A DNA stretch of 64,000 bases from Oscillospiraceae bacterium (GTDB taxonomy: Bacteria > Bacillota > Clostridia > Oscillospirales > CAG-272). Positions 1-10,832 of this stretch are shown piece after piece. Where the stretch lies: contig SVSH01000009.1 in the NCBI GenBank assembly GCA_015064395.1, positions 1-64,000 on the forward strand, read 5' to 3'. A model generated the notes under the pieces. That model did no database searches. It was not told the DNA's origin and worked only from the letters and a program-made list of their open reading frames with translations. Made by a program: the position numbers and the translations under genes. Each line of letters begins with the position of its first letter. The stretch's first letter is position 1.

Positions 1-639
1 TGGGGTGTTGTCCTGATCGAAGGACGGTTGTTCATCTGCAAGGCTTTGGTAGCCGTAGGTCAGCTTTTCGAGCAGACCGTCGAGCTGCTGATCCTGTTCG
101 TATGTCAGCGATTCGCAGTTATCTCTTACGTAGACGATGCACCGATAGAGCAGGCTTGCCTCATCCTCGCTGAACATTCTGTTTTTGTCCATGAGCTGTG
201 ATCGGGTGATAAAGGATTCCTTGGCGTGTTCAAAGTCAGTCGTATAATCTCCGTGCGCCACATACGTTCCATTTCGTGCCTGTTTCCACGTGCAAAACAG
301 AAACCCGTGACTGCCATAAGCTCCGGCGAGGACGGTATCACCGTATTCGGAAAACTTTCGGTATTGGCTGACCTCGGGGATGGGCATCTTGGGGGATCGC
401 TCATATAGATTCACGTATTCACGGATGCGATAGGCTTCGTCGCTGATCGCCGTGAAGGTGTCACTAAAGTTCTGCGAGGTAACTTTGTCATCGGTATAGA
501 GAAGTGTTCCGTCCACAAGCTGTTGACAGAGGAATATGCCGTTCTGCCTGATCGACAGCGTTCCTGTGGCTTCATCGAGCGTTCCCGTGCATCCGAGCTT
601 CGGGAGCTTTCGCATCATTTCTTCTTGGTAAATGCTCAT
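1..639 (-). CDS. Hypothetical protein, partial (runs off left edge)
   Basis: An open frame of 213 codons starts at the ATG at 639 and reaches the window edge without a stop. A perfect AGGAGG (minus strand, 648-653) lies 8 nt upstream and fixes the start. The product begins MSIYQEEMMRKLPKLGCTG; it is soluble-looking, rich in acidic and aromatic residues, with no signal peptide or membrane segment. I do not recognise a family. It lies downstream of the 3' end of tRNA-Gln, a common integration site, so it could belong to a mobile element, but no integrase or att repeat is visible here. Real gene: likely. Function: unknown. Confidence 0.7.
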   Translation of the reverse strand, partial: MSIYQEEMMRKLPKLGCTGTLDEATGTLSIRQNGIFLCQQLVDGTLLYTDDKVTSQNFSDTFTAISDEAYRIREYVNLYERSPKMPIPEVSQYRKFSEYGDTVLAGAYGSHGFLFCTWKQARNGTYVAHGDYTTDFEHAKESFITRSQLMDKNRMFSEDEASLLYRCIVYVRDNCESLTYEQDQQLDGLLEKLTYGYQSLADEQPSFDQDNTP

Positions 640-667
640 GTATTTTTCCTCCTAATTTTTTATTTTT

Positions 668-710
668 GGCAAAAGAAAAAGGCACACGGATTTTTCTTTT
701 CCATGTGCCT
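668..710 (-). terminator. Rho-independent terminator-like hairpin
   Basis: On the minus strand GGCACATGG pairs imperfectly with CCGTGTGCC and is followed by TTTTTCTTTT. It lies between tRNA-Gln and the partial gene at 639, so it would insulate that gene from tRNA read-through. Confidence 0.5.
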
Positions 711-818
711 TGGGTGGCTGATATTTTGCACCGACAGAGTTCAAATCCCTGAACTGTGGGGAAATAGCGATTTTATATCTCCATTTTTGTATCTCGATAT
801 TTCGCTCTGAAAAACGAA

Positions 819-845
819 AAAAGCCTTGAAAAATCAAGGCTTTTT
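819..845 (-). terminator. Terminator of tRNA-Gln
   Basis: AGCCTTGA/TCAAGGCT stem (822-829 with 834-841) with a T-rich tail on the minus strand, about 30 nt beyond the tRNA 3' end. A/T tracts on both sides make it potentially bidirectional. Confidence 0.75.
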
Positions 846-874
846 GTGGCGATATCTTTTTTATCGCCCTTTGA

Positions 875-950
875 TGGCTGGGGTACTAGGATTCGAACCT
901 AGGTAATGACGGAGTCAGAGTCCGTTGCCTTACCGCTTGGCGATACCCCA
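875..950 (-). tRNA. tRNA-Gln (anticodon CTG)
   Basis: The 76-nt minus-strand sequence starts TGGGGTATCGCCAAGCGG and ends in an encoded CCA. The acceptor stem TGGGGTA pairs with TACCCCA. The anticodon stem ACGGA/TCCGT encloses the loop CTCTGAC, giving anticodon CTG (reads CAG, glutamine). The T arm is GGTTCGAATCC. It closely resembles bacterial tRNA-Gln. Confidence 0.97.
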
Positions 951-967
951 ATGATTCAACGCATGAT

Positions 968-996
968 ATTATAGCAAACTTTTCCCGCGTTGTCAA
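968..996 (-). promoter_or_regulatory. Sigma-70 promoter of tRNA-Gln
   Basis: Consensus -35 TTGACA (minus, 991-996) and -10 TATAAT (968-973) are separated by exactly 17 bp. The expected start is about 10 nt before the tRNA 5' end. Confidence 0.92.
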
Positions 997-1053
997 TAGT
1001 TTTGACAAAAAAAATACAAATATTCCTCATTTATTTTTTTGGTGTGATTTGCC

Positions 1054-1088
1054 ATAAAACAGGGCAAGAGTTTCCTCCTGCCCTGCTG
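1054..1088 (-). terminator. Terminator of the beta-propeller gene
   Basis: CAGGGCA/TGCCCTG stem followed by TTTTATGG on the minus strand, just beyond the stop codon at 1103. Confidence 0.65.
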
Positions 1089-1102
1089 TTTTGTGTTTGA
1101 TT

Positions 1103-2320
1103 TTACACGTTCAAATAGGTCACGCGGGGGGCGTCCGAAATCTTTTTCTCGTTTCCGTCCGGCTCAAGACACAGCACACACGAGCCGTTGGAGACGAGCA
1201 CGTCGCCATTTTGCATCAGACGATAGGCCACTACGCCGCGGCGCAGGAGAGTGTCCGTGCCGTCGGGGGATTTGCGGTGAAGCTCCCAGGACCTCGGAAT
1301 GATGCCGGGGTTTTTATCTCCCTTGTTTTGATTCTCCTTAAGCTCCTTTTCTGCTTGAATAAAGTTGCCGTCAATGAACATTTGCTCCTCGTCGCGGCGC
1401 TTGACGTCGCCCGAATTTGACAGCGTCTTGCCAGAGTATTTGACCGAGAAGAAGTTGAAAAATCCAAACAGTGCCCTTACCATACGGAACGGAAACAGTA
1501 AGATATCGACAAGACAGCCCGATGAACGAGGCGTTCCCTTTTGCTTATAGGGGCGGCGAATGTAATAGAGTGAGCCGTCGGGCGCGGACTGGGGATGGAC
1601 AAAATCATACGCGTCATCGGCCAGCACCTCTTGCATGGTGCCCGTGGCGATATTCATCAGGCAAATCGCGCTGGGACCCAGCACGGGACGGGCGGCGCTT
1701 TGCATCATCGCGCGGTACATCCCATAGGGAACTCCCCCGGGAGCGTGATCCTCATCGTCCTTTTTGCTTTGCACAGCAAGGCCTGCAGAGGAAAAATAGA
1801 TCTCGTTCGGGTTTGTTTTAGACCAGACCGGCTCACTGTCCCAGGAGGGGCCGTCGGTATACGTATCGCAGATGGTTTTGCCCGCCTCCAGGACGCCAAT
1901 GTGGCTCTCTCCCGCGAAGGCGGCGCTGACGACCAGGCGGTCGCCGTTGTAATCAAAATCGTGGTAGGCGGTATCCCCGCTGCTGATCACGATGCCCTCC
2001 TGGGTGTGGTCATTCTTAAATTTTCGATAAATTCCCGCGGTATCGTCAATGCGGATGGAATAGACCAGCTCCCCGTTTTTGGTTGCCATACAGCCGACAG
2101 CGGCGTTGACGGCGGCGACCCGACTTTGGGCATCGGCGCCGGGCTGAAAGGCGTTGGTAAACATGGCGCCCGACCCACTTCGTTTCCATTCGGTGCGGTT
2201 GGCGCTGTCGCGGATCTTACGGAGGTAAGTTTCCAGCACCTCGCTACGGATGGGGTGGTCTTGGCCGCCGGTGTGGACGAACATGGAGCCATCGGAGATA
2301 TAGAGGTAGGAATGGGACAT
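1103..2320 (-). CDS. Cytoplasmic beta-propeller-like (TolB/WD40-type) protein
   Basis: A 405-residue protein without signal peptide. It has repeated short beta blocks of the propeller type: SYLYISDGSMFVHTGG, YHDFDYNGDRLVVSAAFAG, WSKTNPNEIYFSS, PQSAPDGSLYYIRRP and YRLMQNGDVLVSNG. These resemble TolB/PD40 blades, in which a D/N-G turn precedes a hydrophobic strand. An insertion around residues 270-300 (CLVDILLFPFRMVRALFGFF) is strongly hydrophobic and could be a membrane-associating hairpin. The start has a good RBS (AAAGGAG). No enzymatic motif is seen; the fold is inferred from the repeat pattern, and the role is unknown. It stands alone, flanked by a terminator and by an inverted-repeat element 30 bp upstream. 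Confidence 0.75.
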   Translation of the reverse strand: MSHSYLYISDGSMFVHTGGQDHPIRSEVLETYLRKIRDSANRTEWKRSGSGAMFTNAFQPGADAQSRVAAVNAAVGCMATKNGELVYSIRIDDTAGIYRKFKNDHTQEGIVISSGDTAYHDFDYNGDRLVVSAAFAGESHIGVLEAGKTICDTYTDGPSWDSEPVWSKTNPNEIYFSSAGLAVQSKKDDEDHAPGGVPYGMYRAMMQSAARPVLGPSAICLMNIATGTMQEVLADDAYDFVHPQSAPDGSLYYIRRPYKQKGTPRSSGCLVDILLFPFRMVRALFGFFNFFSVKYSGKTLSNSGDVKRRDEEQMFIDGNFIQAEKELKENQNKGDKNPGIIPRSWELHRKSPDGTDTLLRRGVVAYRLMQNGDVLVSNGSCVLCLEPDGNEKKISDAPRVTYLNV

Positions 2321-2351
2321 GGTGGGACTCCTTTCGGGGAATTTATGGGAA

Positions 2352-2886
2352 ATTTAAGGTTCTAACAGCTTCTCCTTTTGACGCGCACACAGCTGCGCGC
2401 GTGCGCTGTACCGGTTTTTGATGCCACTTCTTGGGGCGCGCCAAGAAGTGGCCAAGAAACGCGCCCAGGCGTTCCCCCTGGGAACCCCCGGCATTGCCGC
2501 TCTGCAAAGAGAAAGACGAGATAGACATATATTTTGCCTGTGCGGTGCTCCAAATTTTGTCACCACGAGCGGCAGGCGGAAAAAACAAAAAAATTTTGCA
2601 ATCTCCACAGGGGCGTTCTTCGAACGCCCGCGGGCGAACGCAGTTCGCCCCTACAGGCAAATCTAATATAGTGGAGCGAATGGGGTGGGGCCCTCTCCGT
2701 CGGCTTCGCCGACACCTCTCCCAGCGGGAGAGGCTTTCGTGGAGCAGATGTGCCCCACAACACAATTCTAATATCGTAGAGAAGAAGGGGTAGGGGCCCC
2801 ACTTCTTGCGGGAGCCGATTTCGCCTGCGGCGAAATCACTATGAAATAGCGGAGTTCTTCCCCATACAGGGCTAGAAGAAGTTGTC
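2352..2886. repeat. Mosaic hairpin element copy R1
   Basis: Member of the window-wide inverted-repeat family. It starts with the end motif CTTCTCCTTTTGACGCGC and continues through the B hairpin CCACTTCTTGG/CCAAGAAGTGG followed by CCAAGAAA. Next is module C (CCGCTCT at 2498 to GAGCGGCA near 2574), a G+C palindrome pair (2609-2655) and a CCCTCTCCGTCGG/GGGAGAGGC REP-like unit (2690-2732). The right end is AGAAGAAGTTG. It fills the whole gap between the 1103-2320 gene and the gyrA 3' hairpin. Small ORFs inside it are repeat translations, not genes. Confidence 0.85.
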
Positions 2887-2928
2887 CCGGCTACGCTTTC
2901 ATTTTTTCTTTGAAAGTTCTTGGGGGGT

Positions 2929-2958
2929 GTGGGGGACTTCTTTCAAGAAGTCCCCCAC
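2929..2958 (-). terminator. Strong 3' hairpin after gyrA
   Basis: GTGGGGGACTTCTT pairs with AAGAAGTCCCCCAC. It lies 10 nt beyond the gyrA stop. No immediate U-tract follows on the minus strand, so it may act as a 3' stabiliser as well as a terminator. The same hairpin type follows gyrB, remB and dnaA. Confidence 0.6.
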
Positions 2959-2968
2959 GTCGTTTTCC

Positions 2969-5506
2969 TTATTCCTTATCTTCCTCCAGCACCGGCACAA
3001 CGATCTCCGCTGTTTCCTCGGTGGGGGTTTCTTGTGTTTCTTCGTCCTTCTTTTCGTCGGGCGAGACCTTGGTGAAGTTCACGATCTTCTGGTCGTCGTC
3101 CAGTCTCATGACGATAACGCCGGACGCGCTACGCGAGTAGGTGTTGATACCGGCAACGGGGGTACGGATGATGGTGCCCTGGTCGGTGATGAGCATCAGG
3201 TCGTCCTGCTCTTCTACCGCGCAAATGCCGGCCAGCTTGCCCGTTTTTTCGCTGATATTGTGGCAGATCACGCCCGATCCACCGCGGTTTTTCATCTGGC
3301 GGAACTCACTAAAGTCAGTTCTCTTACCAAAGCCGCGCTCGGTGACGGTCATGAGCATCTTGTCCTCGTCAACCAAGACGGCACCCACGACCACGTCGTC
3401 TGCGGACAAGCGCATACCGCGCACGCCGCGCGCCGTTCTGCCCATCACGCGGACGGTCTCCTCGTCAAAGCGAGTCGCCGCGCCGTTTGCCGTGGCGATC
3501 AGAATGTTCTCGCCACCCTTGGTGTGAACGACAAATAACAATTCGTCGCCCTCGTCCAAAGAAATTGCGATCTTACCGCCCTTTCTCTGATATTCAAACT
3601 CCTTGAGCGCCGTTCTCTTGATAACGCCGAGCTTGGTTACCATGGTCAGGTGCTCGCCCTCGTTGAAGGCATCGATGCTGATGATGGTGGTGACCTTCTC
3701 GCCGTCCGCCAGCTGCAGGACGTTGGCAAGATAGGTGCCCTTGGCCGTACGGGATGCCTCGGGGATCATGTACGCCTTGATGCAATGAACCTTACCCGTG
3801 TTGGTAAACATCATGAGCAGCGAATGGCTGTGAACGGACAGCACCTTTTCGATGAAGTCCTCTTCCTTGGTCGTCATACCGATCAGTCCCTTACCGCCGC
3901 GGTGCTGTGCGGTGTAGGTATCCGCCGGCAGTCGCTTGATATAACCGGTGTGGGTCAGCGTAATGACGCAGTTGTGGCGCTCGATCAGATCCTCGTAGAC
4001 GATCTCGTTCTCGGCCGCGCAGATCTCGGTTCTTCTCTCGTCGCCATACTTCTCCTTGATCTCCAGCATTTCCTTCTTGATGATGTCGCGGATCTTGGTC
4101 TCATCGGCCAAAATGCCGCGCAGCTCCTCGATCAGGGCGTGCAGACGGTTCAGCTCGTCCTCGATCTTGTCTCTCTCCATGCCGGTCAGTCGTCCCAGCG
4201 TCATTTCGACGATGGCCTGCGCCTGCACGTCGGTCAGACCAAAGCGATCCATGAGCTTGGCCTTGGAGTCGGGGATGGAGGTCGATGTCTTCATGATCTG
4301 AACGACCTCATCAATATTATCGTTGGCAATCTTATATCCCTCGAGAATGTGGGCGCGGGCCAGCGCCTTGTCCAGCTCAAACTTGGTGCGGTTGGTGATG
4401 ACCGACTCCTGGTGAGCAATATAATGATCCAAAATTTGAGGCAGCGAGAGCACCTTGGGCTCGTTGTTGACAACGGCCAGCATATTGACGGCGCAGGTAT
4501 CCTGCAGCTGAGAATACTTATACAGCTGATTGAGAATGACCTGACCGTTGGCGTCGCGGCGATACTCGATCACGATTCTCATACCCGCACGACCCGACTC
4601 GTCTCTCATGTCGGTGATACCCTCAACGCGCTTGTCGCGGTGCAGATTGGCGATCGACTCGCACAGCATACTCTTATTGACACCGTAGGGGATCTCGGTG
4701 ATGATGATGCGTCTGTTCTCCTCGTCCACTTCGGCCTTGGCGCGAACCATGATACGGCCGCGACCCGTCGTGTAGGCCTCCAAAATACCGTTAGTACCGT
4801 AGATGGTGGCACGGGTCGGGAAGTCGGGTCCCTTGACGTACTCCATCAGCTCGGGAACGGTACACTCGGGGTGATCCATGCGGAAAATGGTGGCGTCGAT
4901 GACCTCACCTAAGTTATGGGGCGGAATATTGGTCGCCATACCGACGGCGATACCCATCGCGCCGTTGACCAAAAGATTGGGAAAACGGGCGGGAAGTACG
5001 GTCGGCTCGTCCAAGCGGTTATCAAAGTTTTTGGTCATCTTGACCACGTTCTTGTCCATGTCGCGGAGCAATTCGTCCGAAATTTTGGACATTCTCGCCT
5101 CGGTATAACGGTAAGCGGCCGCGCCGTCACCGTCCACGGAACCGAAGTTACCCTGACCCTCTACCAGCGGATAGCGATAGGAAAAGTCCTGCGCCATGCG
5201 GACCATCGTGCCGTAAACGGCGGCGTCACCGTGGGGGTGATAGCGACCGAGCACGTTACCGACGGTGGTAGCCGACTTACGGAAGGGCTTGGAGTGAATA
5301 AGACCATCCTCGTACATGGCGTACATGATACGGCGTTGACCCGGCTTCATACCGTCGCGGACGTCGGGAAGGGCGCGGGAGATGATGACAGACATGGAGT
5401 ATTCGATGAAGGATTTTTTGACCTCCTTCTCCATGGGGATGGGGATGATCTTCTGATCGGGAAATTCGATGCTTTCGTTTTCGCGTTTTTTATCAAAGGG
5501 TTTCAA
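2969..5506 (-). CDS. gyrA: DNA gyrase subunit A
   Basis: An 845-residue protein, normal length for GyrA. It forms the A2B2 gyrase that introduces negative supercoils. The breakage-reunion domain carries the catalytic Tyr in [13 protein letters not shown]. The C-terminal beta-pinwheel starts with the GyrA-box variant QHRGGKGL. The quinolone-determining segment reads [19 protein letters not shown]: the positions equivalent to E. coli Ser83 and Asp87 are Ala and Gly. The tail is acidic, as in many Clostridia. An RBS (GAAAGGAC) precedes the ATG. It is separated from gyrB by mreC/mreD and two repeat elements, unlike the usual adjacent gyrB-gyrA. Confidence 0.98.
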   Translation of the reverse strand: MKPFDKKRENESIEFPDQKIIPIPMEKEVKKSFIEYSMSVIISRALPDVRDGMKPGQRRIMYAMYEDGLIHSKPFRKSATTVGNVLGRYHPHGDAAVYGTMVRMAQDFSYRYPLVEGQGNFGSVDGDGAAAYRYTEARMSKISDELLRDMDKNVVKMTKNFDNRLDEPTVLPARFPNLLVNGAMGIAVGMATNIPPHNLGEVIDATIFRMDHPECTVPELMEYVKGPDFPTRATIYGTNGILEAYTTGRGRIMVRAKAEVDEENRRIIITEIPYGVNKSMLCESIANLHRDKRVEGITDMRDESGRAGMRIVIEYRRDANGQVILNQLYKYSQLQDTCAVNMLAVVNNEPKVLSLPQILDHYIAHQESVITNRTKFELDKALARAHILEGYKIANDNIDEVVQIMKTSTSIPDSKAKLMDRFGLTDVQAQAIVEMTLGRLTGMERDKIEDELNRLHALIEELRGILADETKIRDIIKKEMLEIKEKYGDERRTEICAAENEIVYEDLIERHNCVITLTHTGYIKRLPADTYTAQHRGGKGLIGMTTKEEDFIEKVLSVHSHSLLMMFTNTGKVHCIKAYMIPEASRTAKGTYLANVLQLADGEKVTTIISIDAFNEGEHLTMVTKLGVIKRTALKEFEYQRKGGKIAISLDEGDELLFVVHTKGGENILIATANGAATRFDEETVRVMGRTARGVRGMRLSADDVVVGAVLVDEDKMLMTVTERGFGKRTDFSEFRQMKNRGGSGVICHNISEKTGKLAGICAVEEQDDLMLITDQGTIIRTPVAGINTYSRSASGVIVMRLDDDQKIVNFTKVSPDEKKDEETQETPTEETAEIVVPVLEEDKE

Positions 5507-5548
5507 TGGTCAAGTGTCCTTTCTTCTTTGATATTTATAGGGGTGGAT

Positions 5549-6119
5549 TAAATTTCAAGCTACTTTTTCTACAGCCTCGCCCAGCTTCGCGCGCTCGGTA
5601 TGCTGTATGAATGTTCATTCTTTGCCGCGCGGCAAAGAACGAACCAAGAAAACGCGCCCGGACGTTCCCTCCGGGGCCTCCCTTTCCGTGCCGCTCTACA
5701 AAGAGAAAAACGTGAGGTCACATATATGCTTTTTTGCTGTGCCTCAACTTTAGTCAACACGCGCGGCAGGTGTTGAAAAAATTTTTTTACTCTCCGTAGG
5801 GGCGTTCAAAGAACGCCCGCGGGCGAACAAAGTTCGCCCCTACGGGGAACACAAGGGCTTTTGCCCTTAAATGAGTGCGGCTTTTTTTGAAGCCGTGCTC
5901 GCAAACGCTGAAGATGCAACCCTTTGCGCCACAATCAGGTGAAATTCATTTCACCGTGGCGCACTGCGGGGTTCTAAGGGGCTTGCCCCTTAGTCCTCTT
6001 TCTTGGTTCGTTCTTTCTCGGACGAGAAAGAATGAACACCAATGCCGCACAGCGCGGCGCGCAGCTCGACGAAGTCGAGGTGGGCTGTACGCGCGTTTGT
6101 AGGAGAAACAGTGGAAAAT
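5549..6119. repeat. Mosaic hairpin element copy R2
   Basis: Full-length copy. The left end TAAATTTCAAGCTAC leads to the B hairpin (GTTCATTCTTTGCC/GGCAAAGAACGAAC, then CAAGAAA), module C and a palindrome pair GGGGCGTTC/GAACGCCC plus GGGCGAAC/GTTCGCCC (5798-5841). It continues with a GCGCCACAATC/CGTGGCGC stem, AAGGGGCTT/CCCCTTAG, an inverted B hairpin, and a right end with CTCGACGAAGTCGAG and TAGGAGAA. It abuts the mreD stop codon at 6120 and ends about 45 bp before the gyrA start. Confidence 0.85.
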
Positions 6120-6623
6120 TTAGTTTTTTCTTCTAAAATACCTCACCGCCGCAGGAATATATACGATCAGCGAACCGATCAGACCTGCCAGAAGTACGGC
6201 AAACAGATGAACAATGCTTTTTTCCTCGATTGCTCGCCATGCGCCGAGCAACAGGTGTGCAGGAACAGTCATTAACAAATAGGTCAGCGGGTGATCAAAC
6301 AGCCGCCGGGCGGTAAACGCCGCATACACACCGCAAGCAAAAAACAACAGCGGCAAGACGGAGATGCCAACGCCCACAAGAGCGTCGAGTAAAAATCCGC
6401 CGATCATGCCGAAGACAGCACCTGCCACAGGTCCCCTCTTCCAGCCCAACAGCAAAACGAGAGCGAAAGTCAATTCTACCGTCGCGCCAAAAATAGGAAC
6501 GTAGGAGAGAAAGCTTGCTTGGATGATACAAAACAGCCACAAAAGTAGCAAATACAGCACCCATTTTAAGGGGGTCAGCGGCTCTCGCGCCAGCTTACGA
6601 TCATCTCGGATCTCATGGTTCAC
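6120..6623 (-). CDS. mreD: Rod shape-determining membrane protein MreD
   Basis: A 167-residue integral membrane protein with about five hydrophobic segments (WVLYLLLLWLFCIIQASFL, TVELTFALVLLLGW, VAGAVFGMIGGFLLDALVG, and two more). The GxxGGFLLDALVG motif is typical of MreD. It overlaps the 3' end of mreC by 11 bp, so the two are translationally coupled. MreD works with MreC, MreB, RodA and PBP2 in the elongasome that synthesises the lateral cell wall. Assignment rests on size, topology, the motif and the mreC partner. Confidence 0.88.
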   Translation of the reverse strand: MNHEIRDDRKLAREPLTPLKWVLYLLLLWLFCIIQASFLSYVPIFGATVELTFALVLLLGWKRGPVAGAVFGMIGGFLLDALVGVGISVLPLLFFACGVYAAFTARRLFDHPLTYLLMTVPAHLLLGAWRAIEEKSIVHLFAVLLAGLIGSLIVYIPAAVRYFRRKN

Positions 6624-7479
6624 GGTCCGTCACCTCCTCACCCCCGGATTGCCCTGTGACGATCATCAAAACGTCGGTTGCCCCATAGTCAGCATACAGC
6701 CTGACGTAGGCATAGGGGGAGCGGTCGTAGGCATCGGCACCGACCTCTACGATCTCGCCGATGATGATTCCGCCGGGGTAGGTCTCGCCAAAGCCGTTGG
6801 TCACCACGACGTCGCCTACCTGTAGGGCAGTCTGATAGTCTACGTTGGTGTCCAAATATTGAAGCTTGGCATGTTCATTTCCCGCTTGCAGGCCGCAGAG
6901 CGTTCCGTTGATGCCCGATCGAACGACCATCGCACCGACAAACACCGTTTCATCCCTCAGTGTTGTGACCTTACAGGTGGCCGCGGATACCTCACTGACG
7001 GTACCGTACAGTCCCGATGCACTCAGCACCGGCATACCGACTGCCACGCCGTGCCGGCTTCCCCGATTGAGGGTCACCGTTCTGCCTGACGGGTCGTTGT
7101 TATATATAATTGCTGCATCTGTCAGAATAAGATCCTTATTTTCTTGTTTCAGATCCAAATATTCGCGCAGCTGCTCGTTTTCCTTTTTCAGTTGCTCCAG
7201 GGTAGAAAGCTGATCCTTGAGCTTGCCGATCTCGCCTTGAGCATCGGATAATTGTTGTTTAAGATTTTCGTAGTCGTCCCGACTTGCCATCGCACCTTGA
7301 GCGGCTTTACCGGCAGATGAAAGCAGGCGGGTGAAAGGAGAGGAGAGGGTGGTGATCGTACCTCGTATGACGTCTTTGGTTTGAGTCAGGGAGAGGGCGG
7401 TGGGGATAGCGCAAAGGAGCAGAGCGATGACAAGGCAGATGGCGAGTTGTTTGGGAAGAGTCAGTTTTTTTCTTCGCAT
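6613..7479 (-). CDS. mreC: Rod shape-determining protein MreC
   Basis: A 288-residue protein, typical for MreC. It has an N-terminal membrane anchor (QLAICLVIALLLCAIPTAL), a coiled coil around residues 65-110 (DDYENLKQQLSDAQGEIGKL), then the beta-barrel domain. That domain carries the family signatures YNNDPSGRTVTLNRGSRHGV, GMPVLSASGLYGTVSEV and GDVVVTNGFGETYPGGIIIG. It forms an extracytoplasmic scaffold that binds PBP2. It is followed by overlapping mreD. Its location between gyrA and gyrB, away from mreB (24.2 kb), is unusual and suggests rearrangement of the ancestral maf-mreBCD-pbp2 cluster. Confidence 0.95.
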   Translation of the reverse strand: MRRKKLTLPKQLAICLVIALLLCAIPTALSLTQTKDVIRGTITTLSSPFTRLLSSAGKAAQGAMASRDDYENLKQQLSDAQGEIGKLKDQLSTLEQLKKENEQLREYLDLKQENKDLILTDAAIIYNNDPSGRTVTLNRGSRHGVAVGMPVLSASGLYGTVSEVSAATCKVTTLRDETVFVGAMVVRSGINGTLCGLQAGNEHAKLQYLDTNVDYQTALQVGDVVVTNGFGETYPGGIIIGEIVEVGADAYDRSPYAYVRLYADYGATDVLMIVTGQSGGEEVTDREP

Positions 7480-7510
7480 GGATGCTCCTTTCTTTCTTTT
7501 TTAGGTGGGG

Positions 7511-7918
7511 TATCTAAACTTTTAACAGCTTCTTCTACGGACGCGCATACAGCTTCGCGCCGTGCTGTGCCGGTTTGATTGTTCATTCTTTCTCATCCGA
7601 GAAAGAACGAACCAAGAAAGCGGACCCGGGCGTTCCCCCTGGGAACCCCCGGCATTGCCGCTCTGCAAAGCATAAGACGAGATAGACATATGTTTTGTCT
7701 GTGCGGTGCTCCCAATTTTGTCAACACGCGCGGCAGGCGGAAAAAGCAAGAAATTTTTGCAATCTCCACAGGGGCGTTCTTCGAACGCCCGCGGGCGAAC
7801 ACAGTTCGCCCCTACAGGCAAATCTAACATTGTGGAGCGAATGGGTGGGGCCCCATGAGCTCGCGGCAGTACCTATGGAATAGCGGAGTTCTTTCCCTTA
7901 CAGGGCTAGAAGAAGTCG
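7511..7918. repeat. Mosaic hairpin element copy R3
   Basis: Left end TCTAAACTTTTAACAGCTTC, B hairpin GTTCATTCTTTCTC/GAGAAAGAACGAAC, module C, palindrome pair (7771-7815) and an H module (TGTGGAGCGAATGGG) that ends CTAGAAGAAGTC. Bases 7791-7815 are the exact reverse complement of a 25-nt palindromic stretch inside the RAYT coding sequence near 58.93 kb. The element fills the mreC-gyrB interval. Confidence 0.85.
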
Positions 7919-7968
7919 CCGGGGCGAGCCTTACTTTTTTCCTTTCCATAAAGTTTTTTGAGGGGGTC

Positions 7969-7998
7969 AGGGGAACTTTTTTCTAAAAAAGTTCCCCT
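7969..7998 (-). terminator. 3' hairpin after gyrB
   Basis: AGGGGAACTTTTTT pairs with AAAAAAGTTCCCCT, 18 nt beyond the gyrB stop. A CCTCAAAAAAC stretch follows on the minus strand. Same hairpin class as at gyrA, remB and dnaA. Confidence 0.65.
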
Positions 7999-8016
7999 CG
8001 TACTCCTCGTCTCCCC

Positions 8017-10472
<2,456 letters not shown>

Positions 10473-10520
10473 GAGGGCAATCTTTATTTTTTCTTCCATT
10501 AAAGTTCTTGAGGGGGTGTG

Positions 10521-10546
10521 GGGGAACTTCTTTCAAGAAGTTCCCC
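10521..10546 (-). terminator. 3' hairpin after remB
   Basis: GGGGAACTTCTT pairs with AAGAAGTTCCCC, about 20 nt beyond the stop codon of the remB-like gene; same class as the hairpins after gyrA, gyrB and dnaA. Confidence 0.6.
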
Positions 10547-10565
10547 TGCGCGTCCTCCTCGTCCC

Positions 10566-10811
10566 TCACTCACACCGCCCAAGCAGTGCGGTGGACGAAA
10601 GCTGGGAAAAGCAGATTTTGTTTTTCTTTTTTTCTTTATACAACACAAACGCGCGCGGCAGCTCCTCACATGAGGCACTCACCTCGCCGCGGCTTTCGGC
10701 CTTGGCCAAATACTGCCGTGTGGTGTGCGAGATGGTCGAGTTATCGATATCAAAAATGCCAATGATATCCTTCTCTCGGATATTTTTATTGCTTCCAATA
10801 TGAAGATACAT
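10566..10811 (-). CDS. remB: DUF370 / extracellular matrix regulator RemB-like protein
   Basis: An 81-residue protein starting MYLHIGSNKNIREKDIIGIFD with the family pattern IDNSTISHTTRQYLAKAE. This matches the DUF370/RemA-RemB family (Bacillus YaaB), whose gene sits next to recF and gyrB in many Firmicutes. Family members include the DNA-binding regulator RemA; the role of RemB is less clear. It lies 21 bp after recF and is probably in the same operon. The last 20 or so residues are basic and low complexity, and may be poorly conserved. Confidence 0.85.
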   Translation of the reverse strand: MYLHIGSNKNIREKDIIGIFDIDNSTISHTTRQYLAKAESRGEVSASCEELPRAFVLYKEKKKNKICFSQLSSTALLGRCE

Positions 10812-10832
10812 GGTATTCTCCCATTTTTTAGA

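Noticed and set aside
681-760. Possible tRNA or att remnant around TTCAAATCCC near 741
   Set aside because: No complementary T-stem or acceptor stem can be formed and it does not repeat the tRNA-Gln 3' end.
2343-2793. Many overlapping 60-140 codon ORFs in the intergenic repeats, with similar peptides such as AAKNEP and SWFVL
   Set aside because: The similarity comes from the nucleotide repeats themselves. Frames appear on both strands, lack RBSs and differ by frameshifts between copies.
3650-4912. Long plus-strand open frame of 420 codons opposite gyrA
   Set aside because: Shadow of gyrA in an antisense frame; no RBS, no family signal, and gyrA is unambiguous.
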